Shown piece by piece: positions 25,908 to 35,400 of a DNA stretch of 49,085 bases. The position numbers and the translations under genes are program-made. Below the pieces are notes generated by a model. It saw only the letters and a list, made by a program, of their open reading frames with translations, had not been told where the DNA came from and did not search any database. Positions within the stretch are counted from its first letter, which is position 1. Each line of letters starts with the position of its first letter. Source of the DNA: DATLAN01 sp035527455 (GTDB lineage: Bacteria; Planctomycetota; Planctomycetia; Pirellulales; Thermoguttaceae); assembly GCA_035527455.1 (NCBI GenBank), contig DATLAN010000451.1:1-49085 (forward strand), in the 5' to 3' direction.

Positions 25908-26888
25908 TCAAGGCCGCTCGCGGCTTCGCATCGTTTCGCGGGAAGTGGCAATCACCGAGGCGACGACCGAGACGGCCAGCAACCCGGCGATCACCAGCAA
26001 GGAGGCCCAGGATGGAACCTTGACGTCCAGCCAGTACTCCACGATCATTTTCAGCCCCACGAAGCCCAGCACGGCGGCCAGTCCGAAGTGGAGATAGCGA
26101 AACATCTCGATCACGCCGGCCAGCAGGAAGTACAAGGCCCGAAGCCCCAGGATGGCGAAGATGTTCGAAGTGAAGATGATGAAGATGTCCTTGGTGATGC
26201 CGAAGATGGCCGGGACGCTGTCGACGGCGAACAGGACGTCGGTGCTCTCGATCACCAACAGCACCAGGAACATGGGCGTCACGCACCAGAGGCCGTTTTC
26301 GCGCACGAAGAAATGATGGCCATGTTGATGGTGGTCGCCCTTGGTCACGCGGAAGAATCGTCGGGCAGTCCTCAGCACGATGTTGTTTTCCGGGTGGACC
26401 TCGGCGCCGCTGTGCCGGGCCAGCTTGTACGCCGTGTAGACCAGGAAGACGCCGAAGACGGCCAGCACCCAATGGAATTTCGCGATCAGCGCCGCGCCCG
26501 CCAAAACGAAGACCAACCGCATGACGATCGCACCGAGAATACCCCAAAACAGCACGCGGTATTGGTACATCAGGGGGACGTTGAAGAAGCGGAAGATCAC
26601 CACGAAGACGAAGATGTTGTCCATGGACAACGATTTTTCGACCAGGTAGCCGGCCAGGAAAGTGACCCCCGGCTCCGACCCGTGCCCTTCCGCCACGCCC
26701 CACCACCAGACCAGCCCGTTGAAGGCCAATCCCATGGCGATCCAGAAGACCGTGAAGGCGGCCGACTCCCGCAACGAAGGCTTGTGGTCGTGGCGGTGGA
26801 ACACCAGCAGATCGAGCGCCAACAAGAAAACGACCAATCCACCAAACGCGACCCAGTGCCAGACTTCTACGGGAAGGAATTGCGGCAA
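25908..26888 (-). CDS. TerC/Alx family integral membrane protein
   Basis: 326 aa, with about eight to nine transmembrane helices. TerC-family marks are an early acidic helix (VVFLLALDLLVFHR), the conserved YLVEKSLSMDNIFVF, and later LLVIESTDVLFAVDSVPAIFGIT, with acidic residues inside membrane helices. A His-rich cytoplasmic loop (TKGDHHQHGHHFF) sits in the middle, as in Alx-like members. The family is linked to Mn2+/Ca2+ export, tellurite resistance and metallation of exported proteins. The start is TTG at 26888 with AAAAAGGA upstream. No clear yybP-ykoY/Mn riboswitch was recognised in the 549-bp gap upstream. Confidence 0.88.
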   Translation of the reverse strand: MPQFLPVEVWHWVAFGGLVVFLLALDLLVFHRHDHKPSLRESAAFTVFWIAMGLAFNGLVWWWGVAEGHGSEPGVTFLAGYLVEKSLSMDNIFVFVVIFRFFNVPLMYQYRVLFWGILGAIVMRLVFVLAGAALIAKFHWVLAVFGVFLVYTAYKLARHSGAEVHPENNIVLRTARRFFRVTKGDHHQHGHHFFVRENGLWCVTPMFLVLLVIESTDVLFAVDSVPAIFGITKDIFIIFTSNIFAILGLRALYFLLAGVIEMFRYLHFGLAAVLGFVGLKMIVEYWLDVKVPSWASLLVIAGLLAVSVVASVIATSRETMRSRERP

Positions 26889-27292
26889 TGTTCTGTTTTC
26901 CTTTTTCGACGGTCAACGGCAAGCGAGATCAAGAGGGCACGCGACACATCATAGGTTCAATGCCACCCTTGGGCAACCGCCCCCGGATCGGCCGGGAATC
27001 CGAAACTCGACGAACATCGACGCCCGGCCACCGTAATAGAAGTGCGAGTGCCCCTGCTTTGCCACTCCCCCACATTTGACCTGCGAGGCGACCAAATATG
27101 CCTCTTTCTCTCACTCGCAACGACCGCTCAGCCACCCTCACCCCCCGCTCGCATGACACCCGCTGGAAAATTCCGGCCCGTCGTGGAATAATAAGGAGTA
27201 GAAATTGCGTTATGTACGCTGGGGGCCGGGGACGGTGTGCGCCGTCGCCCCCCTTGAAACCCAGCGAAGCAGGGCTTAGAAATGATTGCACA

Positions 27293-27346
27293 GTAGCCAT
27301 CTCGCTCCGCGAGATGCAGCCACGTCTCGCGAAGCGAGACGGCTAC
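27293..27346. repeat. GTAG-REP family C, inverted pair
   Basis: The forward copy is GTAG plus CCATCTCGC-TCC-GCGAGATG (27293-27316). The inverted copy at 27323-27346 ends GGCTAC and contains CGTCTCGCG-AAG-CGAGACG. The arms match over 24 bp with three mismatches, and the spacer is six bases. It lies 92 bp before the large TPR gene. The remainder of the gap 26889-27437 shows no gene. Confidence 0.85.
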
Positions 27347-27437
27347 TATGAGCCGCGCCGAACTTCCCGCCTCCAGACCCACCGTCGCCAACCGCGGAAC
27401 AGAATAAGACAACCCGATTGAGGAAGAGGTCCTTGCG

Positions 27438-30400
27438 ATGAGATGCTATTGTTTTGCCCGTGCGGTCTATGGGTGGCTCGCGCTGGCCGTGTTGGCCTTC
27501 TCGGCCGAGACCCTTGCCCAGGACACCGAGGAAGCCACCCGAGCGTTCAACAAGACGGTAAACATTCACAACGGCGAGGACTATGAAATCGCGGCGACGT
27601 TATGGGGCCAGTTCATCAAGGATTACCCGAGCGATTCCCGCGTCGCCGATGCGACCCACTACCAGGGCGTCTGCCAGTTCAAGCAGCAGGAGTACGAAGA
27701 GGCCGCCAAGACGTTTCAGACGGTCGTCGAGAATCACGCCGACTTCAAGCTGCTCGAAGAAACCTATTTGAATCTCGGCTTGGCGCAATACAACACGGCA
27801 CGCGCCGGCGAGGCGGTCGCGTACGACACGGCCGCCAAGACGTTCGACACCCTGGCGACGAAGTATCCCGACGGCAAGCACGCCGCGGCGGCGGTCTACT
27901 ATCAGGCCGACTGCCTGTATTACCGCGACAAGAAGAAGGAGGCCGCCGCGAAGTACGCCCAGGTGCTCGCCGAGTATCCCGACAAGGCGGCCGCCGAAGA
28001 CGCCATGTTCGCCCTGGGCGTGACCCAGACCGAGTTGAGCCAGCACAAAGAGGCCCTGGAAACCTTCGCCACGTTCGAGCAGAAGTTCCCCGGCAACTCG
28101 AACCTCGCGCAAGTGACCCTCTGGAAAGGCGAATCGCTCTACGCGCTGGACCGCTACGCCGAGGCGGCCGGGGCCTTCGCCGCCGCGGCCAGGCCGGGAT
28201 TCGATCTGGCCGATTACGCCTTGAAGCGCCAGGCCGACGCGCTCTCCCAACAAAAACAATACGCCGAAGCGGCCGCGCTGTACGCCTCCGTGCCCGAGAA
28301 GTTTCCCGGCTCGGCGTACACGAACCTCTGCAACCTCGAGGCGGGCAAGAAGTACTACGTGGTCGACCAGTACGCCAAAGCCCGGGAGTTCCTGGAAAAG
28401 GTCCTCGCGGCCGGCGGCGAGTCGGCTCCCCAGGCGGCGCACTTCACGGCGCGAAGCCTGTTGAAGGAGAACCAGCCGGACAAGGCGTTGGAGATCGTCG
28501 AGAAGCACCTGCCGGCGGCGAAGCAGGACGCCGACAAGGTGGCCCTGTTGATGGATCAGGCCGACGCGACGTTCGAGATTCCCGCCCGGCGCGGCAAGGC
28601 AGTAGCGCTCTACGCGGCCGTTGCCGACAAGTATCCCGGCGATGCGGCCGCGCCCGAAGCCCGTTACATGGCCGCCTTCGCCGCCATGGACCAGGGCGAC
28701 TACCAGGCGGCGCTGGAGCACGCCGAAAAGTTCCTCGCCGCCCATGCCGGCCACGAGTCGGAGGTCGGCGTGCTGCACGTGAAGGCCGAGAGCCTGCTGC
28801 TCTCGAACCAACAAGCCGAGGCCGAAGCCCTCTACGCCCAATTGCTCAAGAAGGCCCCCAACGACCGCGACGCCGAGATCTGGAAGGTGCATCGCGGCAC
28901 GGCCCTTTTCCTGCAGAAACAGTACCAGCAGACGATCGACGCCCTTGGGCCGGTGCTGGCCGAGATTAAGACGGCCGACCTGGTAGCCGAGGCCCAATAT
29001 CGGGTCGGTTGCAGCCAGGCGGCCTTGAAGCAGTTCGACGACGCCGTGAAGTCGCTGGAGGCCTCGCTGGCCGCGGCGCCCAAGTGGAGCCTGGCCGACG
29101 ATGCGCACCTGGTGCTGGCCTTCGCCTACCAGCAGACGAAGGACCTCGATAAGGCCAAGGAGCACGCCCGAGCGGTGATCGCCGATTTTCCTCAGAGCAA
29201 GCTGCTCGACCGGGCCCATTTCCGCCTGGGCGAGTGCTGCCGGTTGAACAACGAACTGAAGACCGCGGCGACCGAATATCAACAGGTCGTCAAGGACTGG
29301 CCCAACTCGAACCTCATGCCGCAGGTCCTCTACGGCCTGGGTTGGGCACAACTGGGACTGGAAGACTACGCGGCCGCCGAAGACGCCTTCAACAAGCTGA
29401 TCGACGGATACCCCAACGACACGCTGATCCCGCGGGGACAGTACGGCCGGGGGCTCGCCCGGCGGCAGTTGAAGATGCACGGCCCGGCGGTGGCAGACCT
29501 CGAGGCCCTGCTGGCGACCGATCCTCCCAAGACCGAAAAATCGCAGGCCCGGCACGTGCTGGGGCTGTGCCAGAAGGACCTCGCGCAGTACGACCAGGCG
29601 ATCGCCACGTTCACCAGGCTGCTCGAAGAAGACCCCGACTACGCCGACGCGGTCAACGTCCGCTTCGACCTGGGCTGGGCGCAGAATTCGGCGAAGCAGG
29701 AGAAAGAGGCCGCCGCAACCTTCGCCAAGCTGGCCGAGGACTTCCCCGATCACGCCCTGGCCACCGACAGCCTCTGCCTGGTGGGCGATTACGAGTACCG
29801 GCAGAAGAACTACAAGGAAGCCGCCCGGGTCTATTACAACGCCATGCAGAAGGCGGGCAAGACGAAACTGGGCGAAGAGATCTCCTACAAGCTCGGCTGG
29901 AGCTACTACCTGGTCGACGATTTCGACCGAGGCCAGGCCATGTTCCTCTACCAGCGAAAGACGTGGCCCGAAGGAACTCTGCTGGCCGAGGCCACGTTCA
30001 TGGAGGCCGAGTGCTTCTTCAAGCAGAAGAAGTACCAGGAGGCCCTCGATCTTTACCTGACCGTCGGCACGCCGGGCAACGAGGACATGCAAGTGCTGAC
30101 CTTGTTGCACGCGGGCAATGCGGCCGGGCAGTTGAAGCAGTGGCAGCAGAGCCTGGACCTGTTGAGCAAGTGCGTCGAGCAGTTCCCCGCCTCGAAGTAC
30201 CTGCCCCAGGCGCTTTATGAAAAGGGCTGGGCCCTGCAGAAACTCGACAAGCCCGACGAGGCGATGCCCATCTATCAGCAGGTCATCGCCCAGACGGACC
30301 AGGAGCCGGCGGCCCGGGCGAAGTTCGCGACCGGCGCGATTTATTTCGGGCGTGGCGAGCACGCCGACGCGATCATCAACTACATCGACGTCGCCTCGAA

Positions 30401-30575
30401 CTACGCCATTCCCGATCTCCAGGCCGACGCCCTCTGGGAGGCCGCCCGGTGCTACGAAGTGATCAGAAAGATCCCGCAAGCGATCAATCAATACGAAAAG
30501 CTGGTCAACCAGTTCCCCCAGAGCGCCAAGGCCGCCCAAGCCAAAACCCGGCTGGAGGAGTTGAAGAAACTGTAG
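27438..30575 (+). CDS. Large secreted tetratricopeptide repeat protein upstream of exbB/exbD
   Basis: 1045 aa. Signal peptide at residues 1-27 (LALAVLAFSAETLAQ). From about residue 35 to the end it is a continuous run of about 25 TPR or TPR-like units, for example EEYEEAAKTFQTVVENHADF, DLAQYDQAIATFTRLLEEDP and KYQEALDLYLTVGTPGNEDM. Many units have the YbgF/BamD-like pattern (YxxGxxxxxxxxYxxAxxxFxxxxxxYP). The location should be periplasmic. ATG 27438 has GAGGAAGAGG upstream. It is the first gene of a plus-strand run with ExbB, ExbD and the giant toroid protein. In the Tol-Pal system a TPR protein (CpoB/YbgF) also sits with TolQRA, so it is likely a periplasmic partner of this complex. The stop codon TAG is provided by a REP element. 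Confidence 0.85.
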   Translation: MRCYCFARAVYGWLALAVLAFSAETLAQDTEEATRAFNKTVNIHNGEDYEIAATLWGQFIKDYPSDSRVADATHYQGVCQFKQQEYEEAAKTFQTVVENHADFKLLEETYLNLGLAQYNTARAGEAVAYDTAAKTFDTLATKYPDGKHAAAAVYYQADCLYYRDKKKEAAAKYAQVLAEYPDKAAAEDAMFALGVTQTELSQHKEALETFATFEQKFPGNSNLAQVTLWKGESLYALDRYAEAAGAFAAAARPGFDLADYALKRQADALSQQKQYAEAAALYASVPEKFPGSAYTNLCNLEAGKKYYVVDQYAKAREFLEKVLAAGGESAPQAAHFTARSLLKENQPDKALEIVEKHLPAAKQDADKVALLMDQADATFEIPARRGKAVALYAAVADKYPGDAAAPEARYMAAFAAMDQGDYQAALEHAEKFLAAHAGHESEVGVLHVKAESLLLSNQQAEAEALYAQLLKKAPNDRDAEIWKVHRGTALFLQKQYQQTIDALGPVLAEIKTADLVAEAQYRVGCSQAALKQFDDAVKSLEASLAAAPKWSLADDAHLVLAFAYQQTKDLDKAKEHARAVIADFPQSKLLDRAHFRLGECCRLNNELKTAATEYQQVVKDWPNSNLMPQVLYGLGWAQLGLEDYAAAEDAFNKLIDGYPNDTLIPRGQYGRGLARRQLKMHGPAVADLEALLATDPPKTEKSQARHVLGLCQKDLAQYDQAIATFTRLLEEDPDYADAVNVRFDLGWAQNSAKQEKEAAATFAKLAEDFPDHALATDSLCLVGDYEYRQKNYKEAARVYYNAMQKAGKTKLGEEISYKLGWSYYLVDDFDRGQAMFLYQRKTWPEGTLLAEATFMEAECFFKQKKYQEALDLYLTVGTPGNEDMQVLTLLHAGNAAGQLKQWQQSLDLLSKCVEQFPASKYLPQALYEKGWALQKLDKPDEAMPIYQQVIAQTDQEPAARAKFATGAIYFGRGEHADAIINYIDVASNYAIPDLQADALWEAARCYEVIRKIPQAINQYEKLVNQFPQSAKAAQAKTRLEELKKL

Positions 30576-30752
30576 GTCAGGGCTTGCCCTGACGCTATTG
30601 ACGACGCGCGAAGACGTGGAATCAGAGAAGAGGAACCCGTACTCCTGCGTGCCGTCGACTTCGATGGACCGGAAAAGGGACCACGAAAATCCCCGAACAA
30701 CCATAAAATCGAACAACCCCAGACCGCTTCGTCAGGGCAAGCCCTGACCTAC
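30572..30752. repeat. GTAG-REP family A, inverted pair
   Basis: The forward copy (30572-30593) begins at the last base of the codon before the TPR gene stop, so the TAG of GTAG is that gene's stop codon. The inverted copy (30731-30752) ends CTAC, 19 bp before the ExbB start. About 137 bp of unassigned sequence lies between them. Confidence 0.85.
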
Positions 30753-30771
30753 TTGACCACGAGGTCCCTGC

Positions 30772-31818
30772 ATGAACGCTTCTTCTAACCCACGTCGCCG
30801 GGCCGTCTTCTGGTTCGCGATCCTTTGCGTCCCCTTGATGCTGACGGCCTGGTCCGAGGTCGTCGTACCGCAACAGGCGGCGGCCCAGCAGCCGGGTCTC
30901 CAGCCGCCCCCGCCGCCCGATCCCGGTGAAGACCCCGCGCCGGCGCCCGGCGGTGCCGAGGGCGGTCCTTCCGCCGAAGTGGACGACGCGGCCGCGGGAA
31001 CCGGCGGAGGCTCGACGACCGATTCCTCGACCGAAGAAGAAGCCGGCAAAGAGGAATCGGACGTGGCCAAAAAGATCGGCTATCTCGAGCTGCTGGCGGC
31101 GGGCGGTTTCATGATGTGGCCGATCGGCGCCCTGTCGCTACTGGTGGTCACCTTCGGCATCGAGCGGGCACTCGGCCTGCGGCGGCACAAGGTCCTGCCG
31201 CCGGAGTTGGTCAGTGGGCTGGGCAATCTGGCCGGCAAGAAGGGCGGACTCGACCCGCGCCAGGCCTACAAGCTTTGCCAGCAGTTTCCCTCCGCCGCGG
31301 CCAACGTGATCAAGACCATGCTGCTGAAGGTCGGCCGCCCCCACAGCGAACTCGAACACGCCGTGACCGAAGCCAACGACCGCGAGGCCGCCCGGCTCTA
31401 CGCCAACGTCCGCTGGCTCGGCCTGGGTGCCGGCATCGCGCCGCTGTTGGGCCTGCTGGGAACCGTGCTGGGGATGATTTCGGCGTTCATCGCCACCGCC
31501 GAAATGACGGCCGGCCAGAGTAAATCCAAGGCGCTGGCCGAGGGCATTTACGAGGCGCTGGTCACTACGGCCGCCGGCCTGGCCGTAGCCATTCCCGCCG
31601 CCGTGCTGGCCCACTGGTTCGAAGGACGCATCCAGGGACTGTTCCGCGAACTCGACGAAACGCTGCTGGGCATGATGCCCCAACTCGAGCGTTTCGAGGG
31701 CCGCATGCGCGTGACCAAAGACCCGCTGGACGCCCGGGCCGGTTCGCGAGACCGCGGACACGCGGACGATTCGCCCTTGGCACAGGAAGCCACGCCAACC
31801 GCCGCCACGCCCAAATAG
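30772..31818 (+). CDS. MotA/TolQ/ExbB proton channel family protein with exported N-terminal extension
   Basis: 348 aa. A signal-like hydrophobic stretch (about 12-30) and a low-complexity Pro/Gly/acidic region (about 40-95) precede the canonical part. TM1 is YLELLAAGGFMMWPIGALSLLVVTFGIERAL. A cytoplasmic loop follows. Two late helices, LGAGIAPLLGLLGTVLGMISAFIA and EGIYEALVTTAAGLAVAIPAAVLAHW, carry the conserved TolQ/ExbB features. These proteins form the pentameric proton channel that, with ExbD/TolR, drives a TonB/TolA-like effector. The N-terminal extension is a planctomycete-type addition. ExbD starts 15 bp downstream. Confidence 0.92.
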   Translation: MNASSNPRRRAVFWFAILCVPLMLTAWSEVVVPQQAAAQQPGLQPPPPPDPGEDPAPAPGGAEGGPSAEVDDAAAGTGGGSTTDSSTEEEAGKEESDVAKKIGYLELLAAGGFMMWPIGALSLLVVTFGIERALGLRRHKVLPPELVSGLGNLAGKKGGLDPRQAYKLCQQFPSAAANVIKTMLLKVGRPHSELEHAVTEANDREAARLYANVRWLGLGAGIAPLLGLLGTVLGMISAFIATAEMTAGQSKSKALAEGIYEALVTTAAGLAVAIPAAVLAHWFEGRIQGLFRELDETLLGMMPQLERFEGRMRVTKDPLDARAGSRDRGHADDSPLAQEATPTAATPK

Positions 31819-31833
31819 ACATAGGATTTCGCC

Positions 31834-32259
31834 ATGGCCGTGAACATCGACAAAGGCAGCGCCCTGAGCAGTCTCAACATTACGCCGCTGATCGACGTGG
31901 TCTTCCTGCTGCTGATCTTCTTCCTGGTGGCCACCAAGTTCGCCGAGATCGAGCGGGAGCAGGACGTGAAGTTGCCCGAAGCCAGCGAAGCCAAACCCAT
32001 GACCGACGAACCCAACGAACTGTTCATCAACATCGACGACAAAGGGCGATACTTCGTCTCCGGCGAAATGGTGGAACTGCCTCGACTCGACGAGATTCTC
32101 AAGCAGGCGTACATCAACAACCCGGGCAACGCGTCGGTGATCATTCGGGCCGACGAGCGGAGCATGTTCAAGTTCGTTTTCGCGGCGAGAAACGCCTGCA
32201 TCAAAGCGAGAATCTTCGACGTCAGCGAAGCCGCCCGAGGAGCGGGAAGCAAGAGTTGA
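31834..32259 (+). CDS. ExbD/TolR family biopolymer transport protein
   Basis: 141 aa. A short cytoplasmic N-terminus is followed by one transmembrane helix with the family motif NITPLIDVVFLLLIFFLVA, in which Asp is the proton-carrying residue. A small periplasmic domain follows (about 40-130, LFINIDDKGRYFVSGEMVEL and NASVIIRADERSMFKFVF). It pairs with the ExbB-like channel encoded just upstream and would transmit pmf to a TonB/TolA-like partner, here probably the giant protein 221 bp downstream. Confidence 0.92.
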   Translation: MAVNIDKGSALSSLNITPLIDVVFLLLIFFLVATKFAEIEREQDVKLPEASEAKPMTDEPNELFINIDDKGRYFVSGEMVELPRLDEILKQAYINNPGNASVIIRADERSMFKFVFAARNACIKARIFDVSEAARGAGSKS

Positions 32260-32261
32260 CC

Positions 32262-32380
32262 GATGGGGTGGATGGGCATTGCCCACCACGAACAAAGTAG
32301 GGTGGGCACCGCCCACCGTGAACCACGGAACCGAAGCCACCAAGGAAACGTGAGGCGACGGTGGGCGATGCCCACCCTAC
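32262..32380. repeat. GTAG-REP family B, inverted pair plus a degenerate copy
   Basis: The forward copy is GTAG plus GGTGGGC-ACC-GCCCACC (32297-32317). The inverted copy GGTGGGC-GAT-GCCCACC ends CTAC at 32380. A degenerate third copy (GGATGGGCATTGCCCACC) sits at about 32270-32287. It lies between exbD and the giant gene. The remaining bases before 32481 show no gene. Confidence 0.8.
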
Positions 32381-32480
32381 TGGTGCGACTGTCGGTTAAT
32401 GTCAGGCAGCGAATATTCAAACGAGCTACATCGTCGCCGTGCGGCGGCCGACATTTATCGGTAGTCGCACCACTACTATC

Positions 32481-35400
32481 ATGGCCGAAAGCACTCGAAA
32501 AATCCGCCGCGTTACCACCGCCAAGGTCGCCGACTTCGACGACCAGATCTGGCCGATCAACGTGGCCATTCTCATCCTGGCAGGTTTCATCGCCGGATTG
32601 ATCGTCACCTACAGCCGGTTCGACGAGCCGCGGCTGCTGCTGAACACCTGGTTCCTGCTGTTCACCTTGGCGCTGACGGCCGGACTGGCGTTCTGGGCCG
32701 TGATCCGATTCCAGGGGAATGTCCGCCATCGGGTGCTCTTCTGCACGGTGATCAGCCTGTTGGTCCACTTGTGGATCGTGATGTACGCCGCCCGAGAATA
32801 CGTGGAACTGATGGCCGAAAAGGAGAAGGAAGCGAAAGAGGCCCTGCTGCGGGAACAACAGCGAGAGCTGATTCCGGTGCCCGTCTATCCAGACGATGTG
32901 ATGGATTTCCCCCGCCGACAGCAGAGCTTCGAGGTGCCGATTCCCGTCACGCCTCCCGAGCCGATCCAGCCGCTTGCGGTCGAGCGGCCGCCGGTCGAAG
33001 TCGAGATCCGCCCCGAGGCCAGGCCGACCGAAGAACCCGAGACGCCCCAGCAGCAGGTCCGGCCAACGACGACCGAGCGCCGAGAACCCTCGGCCCCGCG
33101 CCGGGCGGATCAGGCCGGACGCGAGATCAGCCGGCAGCCGTTGAAAGAGCAGCTCCTGCCGAACGAACCGATCCCCGTGCAGCAGCCCAGCCCGCGGCCG
33201 GGGCAAAAGGCCGCCCTGTCCGCCCCCGAGATCGCCTCGCATCAACCGAGGGAGAGCCAACTCGATACGGATCAACGGCAAGTCTTCGAGGATCCTTCCA
33301 GCGTCCAAGCCGATCCGTTGGAGGCGAAAGTGGAACGCCGGGCGACCAACCGCGATCCCTTGGCGGACGCGCCGTCCACACCTACGCCCACCCGTGACGC
33401 CCCGCGTCCGGCCGACGTGGCACGCAGCGACGCCCATGCCCCCGAGCCGGTCCCGATCACCCCGCCGTCGCCAAAGGCCGACACTTTGCGGCCGAGCGAG
33501 AAATCGGTCGCCCGAAACCAGGCGGAGGCGCCGCGGGTGATTATGCCGGATTCGGTCCCCGCGCCTACGCCCACGGCACCGACGACGCCCGCGATCGCAC
33601 CCCGGACGCAGCGCCGCGACGAACCGATCCAGTTGGCCGAGAATCCGCAGCCGATCCCCATGCGGCGGCCTCGCGAAGTGACCGCGCCGACCGACTTCAC
33701 GACGCCACGGCCGACCGCGACTCCCCAAACACCTCAGAACCGGGCGGGCAGCGATGCGCTTGCCATGCCCAACACGCCGACGCGTAGCGCTTCGACCGGG
33801 CAATCTTCGCCCAACGTAAGCCAGTCTTCCAGCGGCAGCACCGTGCGGCCGGCCGCCGGACCGGCGGCGCCGAACACGCCGCTCCGCCGCCCGGGCCCGT
33901 CGCAGGTCGCCGTTTCCCCATTGTCCGCGACCACACCCCAACGATCGCCGGCGGACGTTCAGATCGCCGGCAGCGTGGCTCGCCCATCGCCGGCCGCGCC
34001 GCAAACGACGCCCGCCGCGCCGTCCGGCCCGTCGCAGCCGTCGCCGGTGACCACGGCGGCCGGCACCTCGGCGGGCAGGTCGCCCGGAGTCGAGCAGATG
34101 GCAGCCGCCGGGCCCTCGCTTCCGGCATCGACCGACACTTCGCAACTGCCCTCCATTCCCGCCCGGCCTCGTACTCCCAATGCTCGCCAGCCTGGCGCGA
34201 CGGGCACCGCGCCGGCGGAACCAACGTCCTTGGCCCCGCCCGCCCGTAGCGGAGCTAACCTTCCGTCCACCATCATCGCCTCGCAGGCCACGCCCAGCAC
34301 CGCTGCCGCCTCCAGCGGCGGCACTCCGCCCAGCCAACTGACCGCGGGCAACATCGCCTCGGTGCAGACCCAGGGCGCCCAACCGCCGGCCGGCAACACG
34401 TCGGCATCGGCCTCGACGACGGAAGCCGGCGTCGGGTCCAGCCAGGCCCTGGCCCGGACCGGACAACCCCGCAGCAGCGGCGTAAGTCAACCCACGGCCG
34501 CGGCCAACGATCCCACGCCGCGGATCGCCCGAGGCCCCGCGCCCGCCCATTCGCTGGCGTCTTCGGGCGCCCCGCGTCCCTCGCCGGCCAGTCCGGGCAG
34601 CGCGGCCTCCAGCCTCAGCGGCCCGACGGCGGCGTCCCTGAACGTCCGCGGCTCCGGAGTCCAAACCGGCGGAACCTCCCTCCAGCTTGCCCGGCAGCCG
34701 GTCATCGGAGCCGGGCCGTCCGCCGCCGGTGGAACGTCCGGGCCGGTGACCAGCACGTCGCCCGATCGGGTCAACCGCATCGAGTCTTCGGCCACGGCGG
34801 TCGCCGGCAGCGGAAGACCGATGCGCGGAAGAACGCCCGGCGAGGCGCTGGCCCCCGACTCGGCCCCGGAGCCTTCCGAATTGGCCGCCAACGTTTCGCC
34901 CGGCCAGCAGGGCACTCCCGGCGCGCCCGCGTTCGCCCCGACCAGCGGACCCCAGCAGCAGATCCCCGGTCTGCCCGGCGGTCTGCAGAGCCAGCCGCAA
35001 GGCGGAGCCCTGGCCGCGCTGGGCGATCAAGGAGCACCGTTGACCGAAGCGGCCGGTACCCGCCGCCAGTCCGCCTCGCAGCGTCAGCAGCCCGGCGGAG
35101 CCGATCTGGCCGCCAACCAAACCTTGACCCGCACGAATTCCGGCGAAGGCGTCGACATCCCGACGAACAACGTCACCGTGGACAACGCCCCGAAAACGGG
35201 AGCCGGCGGAGTGGTCGACACGTTGGGCGGATTGGCCAGTTCGCTGCAACAGGGTCCCACGGCCACCGTCCAATCGGCGGGAGCCAGCTTACCGCCGGCC
35301 AGCCAAACGGCCGCCGACGGACCGGCCGAAGCGGGTCTCGGCTCGGCTTTGGCGGCTCGCTTGCCCGGCACGGCACGCGTGACCGGTGACGACGTGTCCG

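Noticed and set aside
26889..27437. yybP-ykoY (Mn2+) riboswitch upstream of the TerC gene
   Set aside because: A GGGGAGTGGCA stretch is present on the minus strand, but the other conserved loops of the motif were not found by eye.
27600..30716. 1038-codon open frame on the minus strand opposite the TPR gene
   Set aside because: Antisense shadow of a repetitive TPR gene; composition (Leu/Val/Gly/Arg) without domains, while the plus strand shows regular TPR units.
31548..35273. 1241-codon open frame on the minus strand opposite exbD and the giant gene
   Set aside because: Arg/Gly/Ala-rich shadow produced by the GC-rich low-complexity linker; no domain, and the plus-strand frame carries TM helices and a recognisable toroid.
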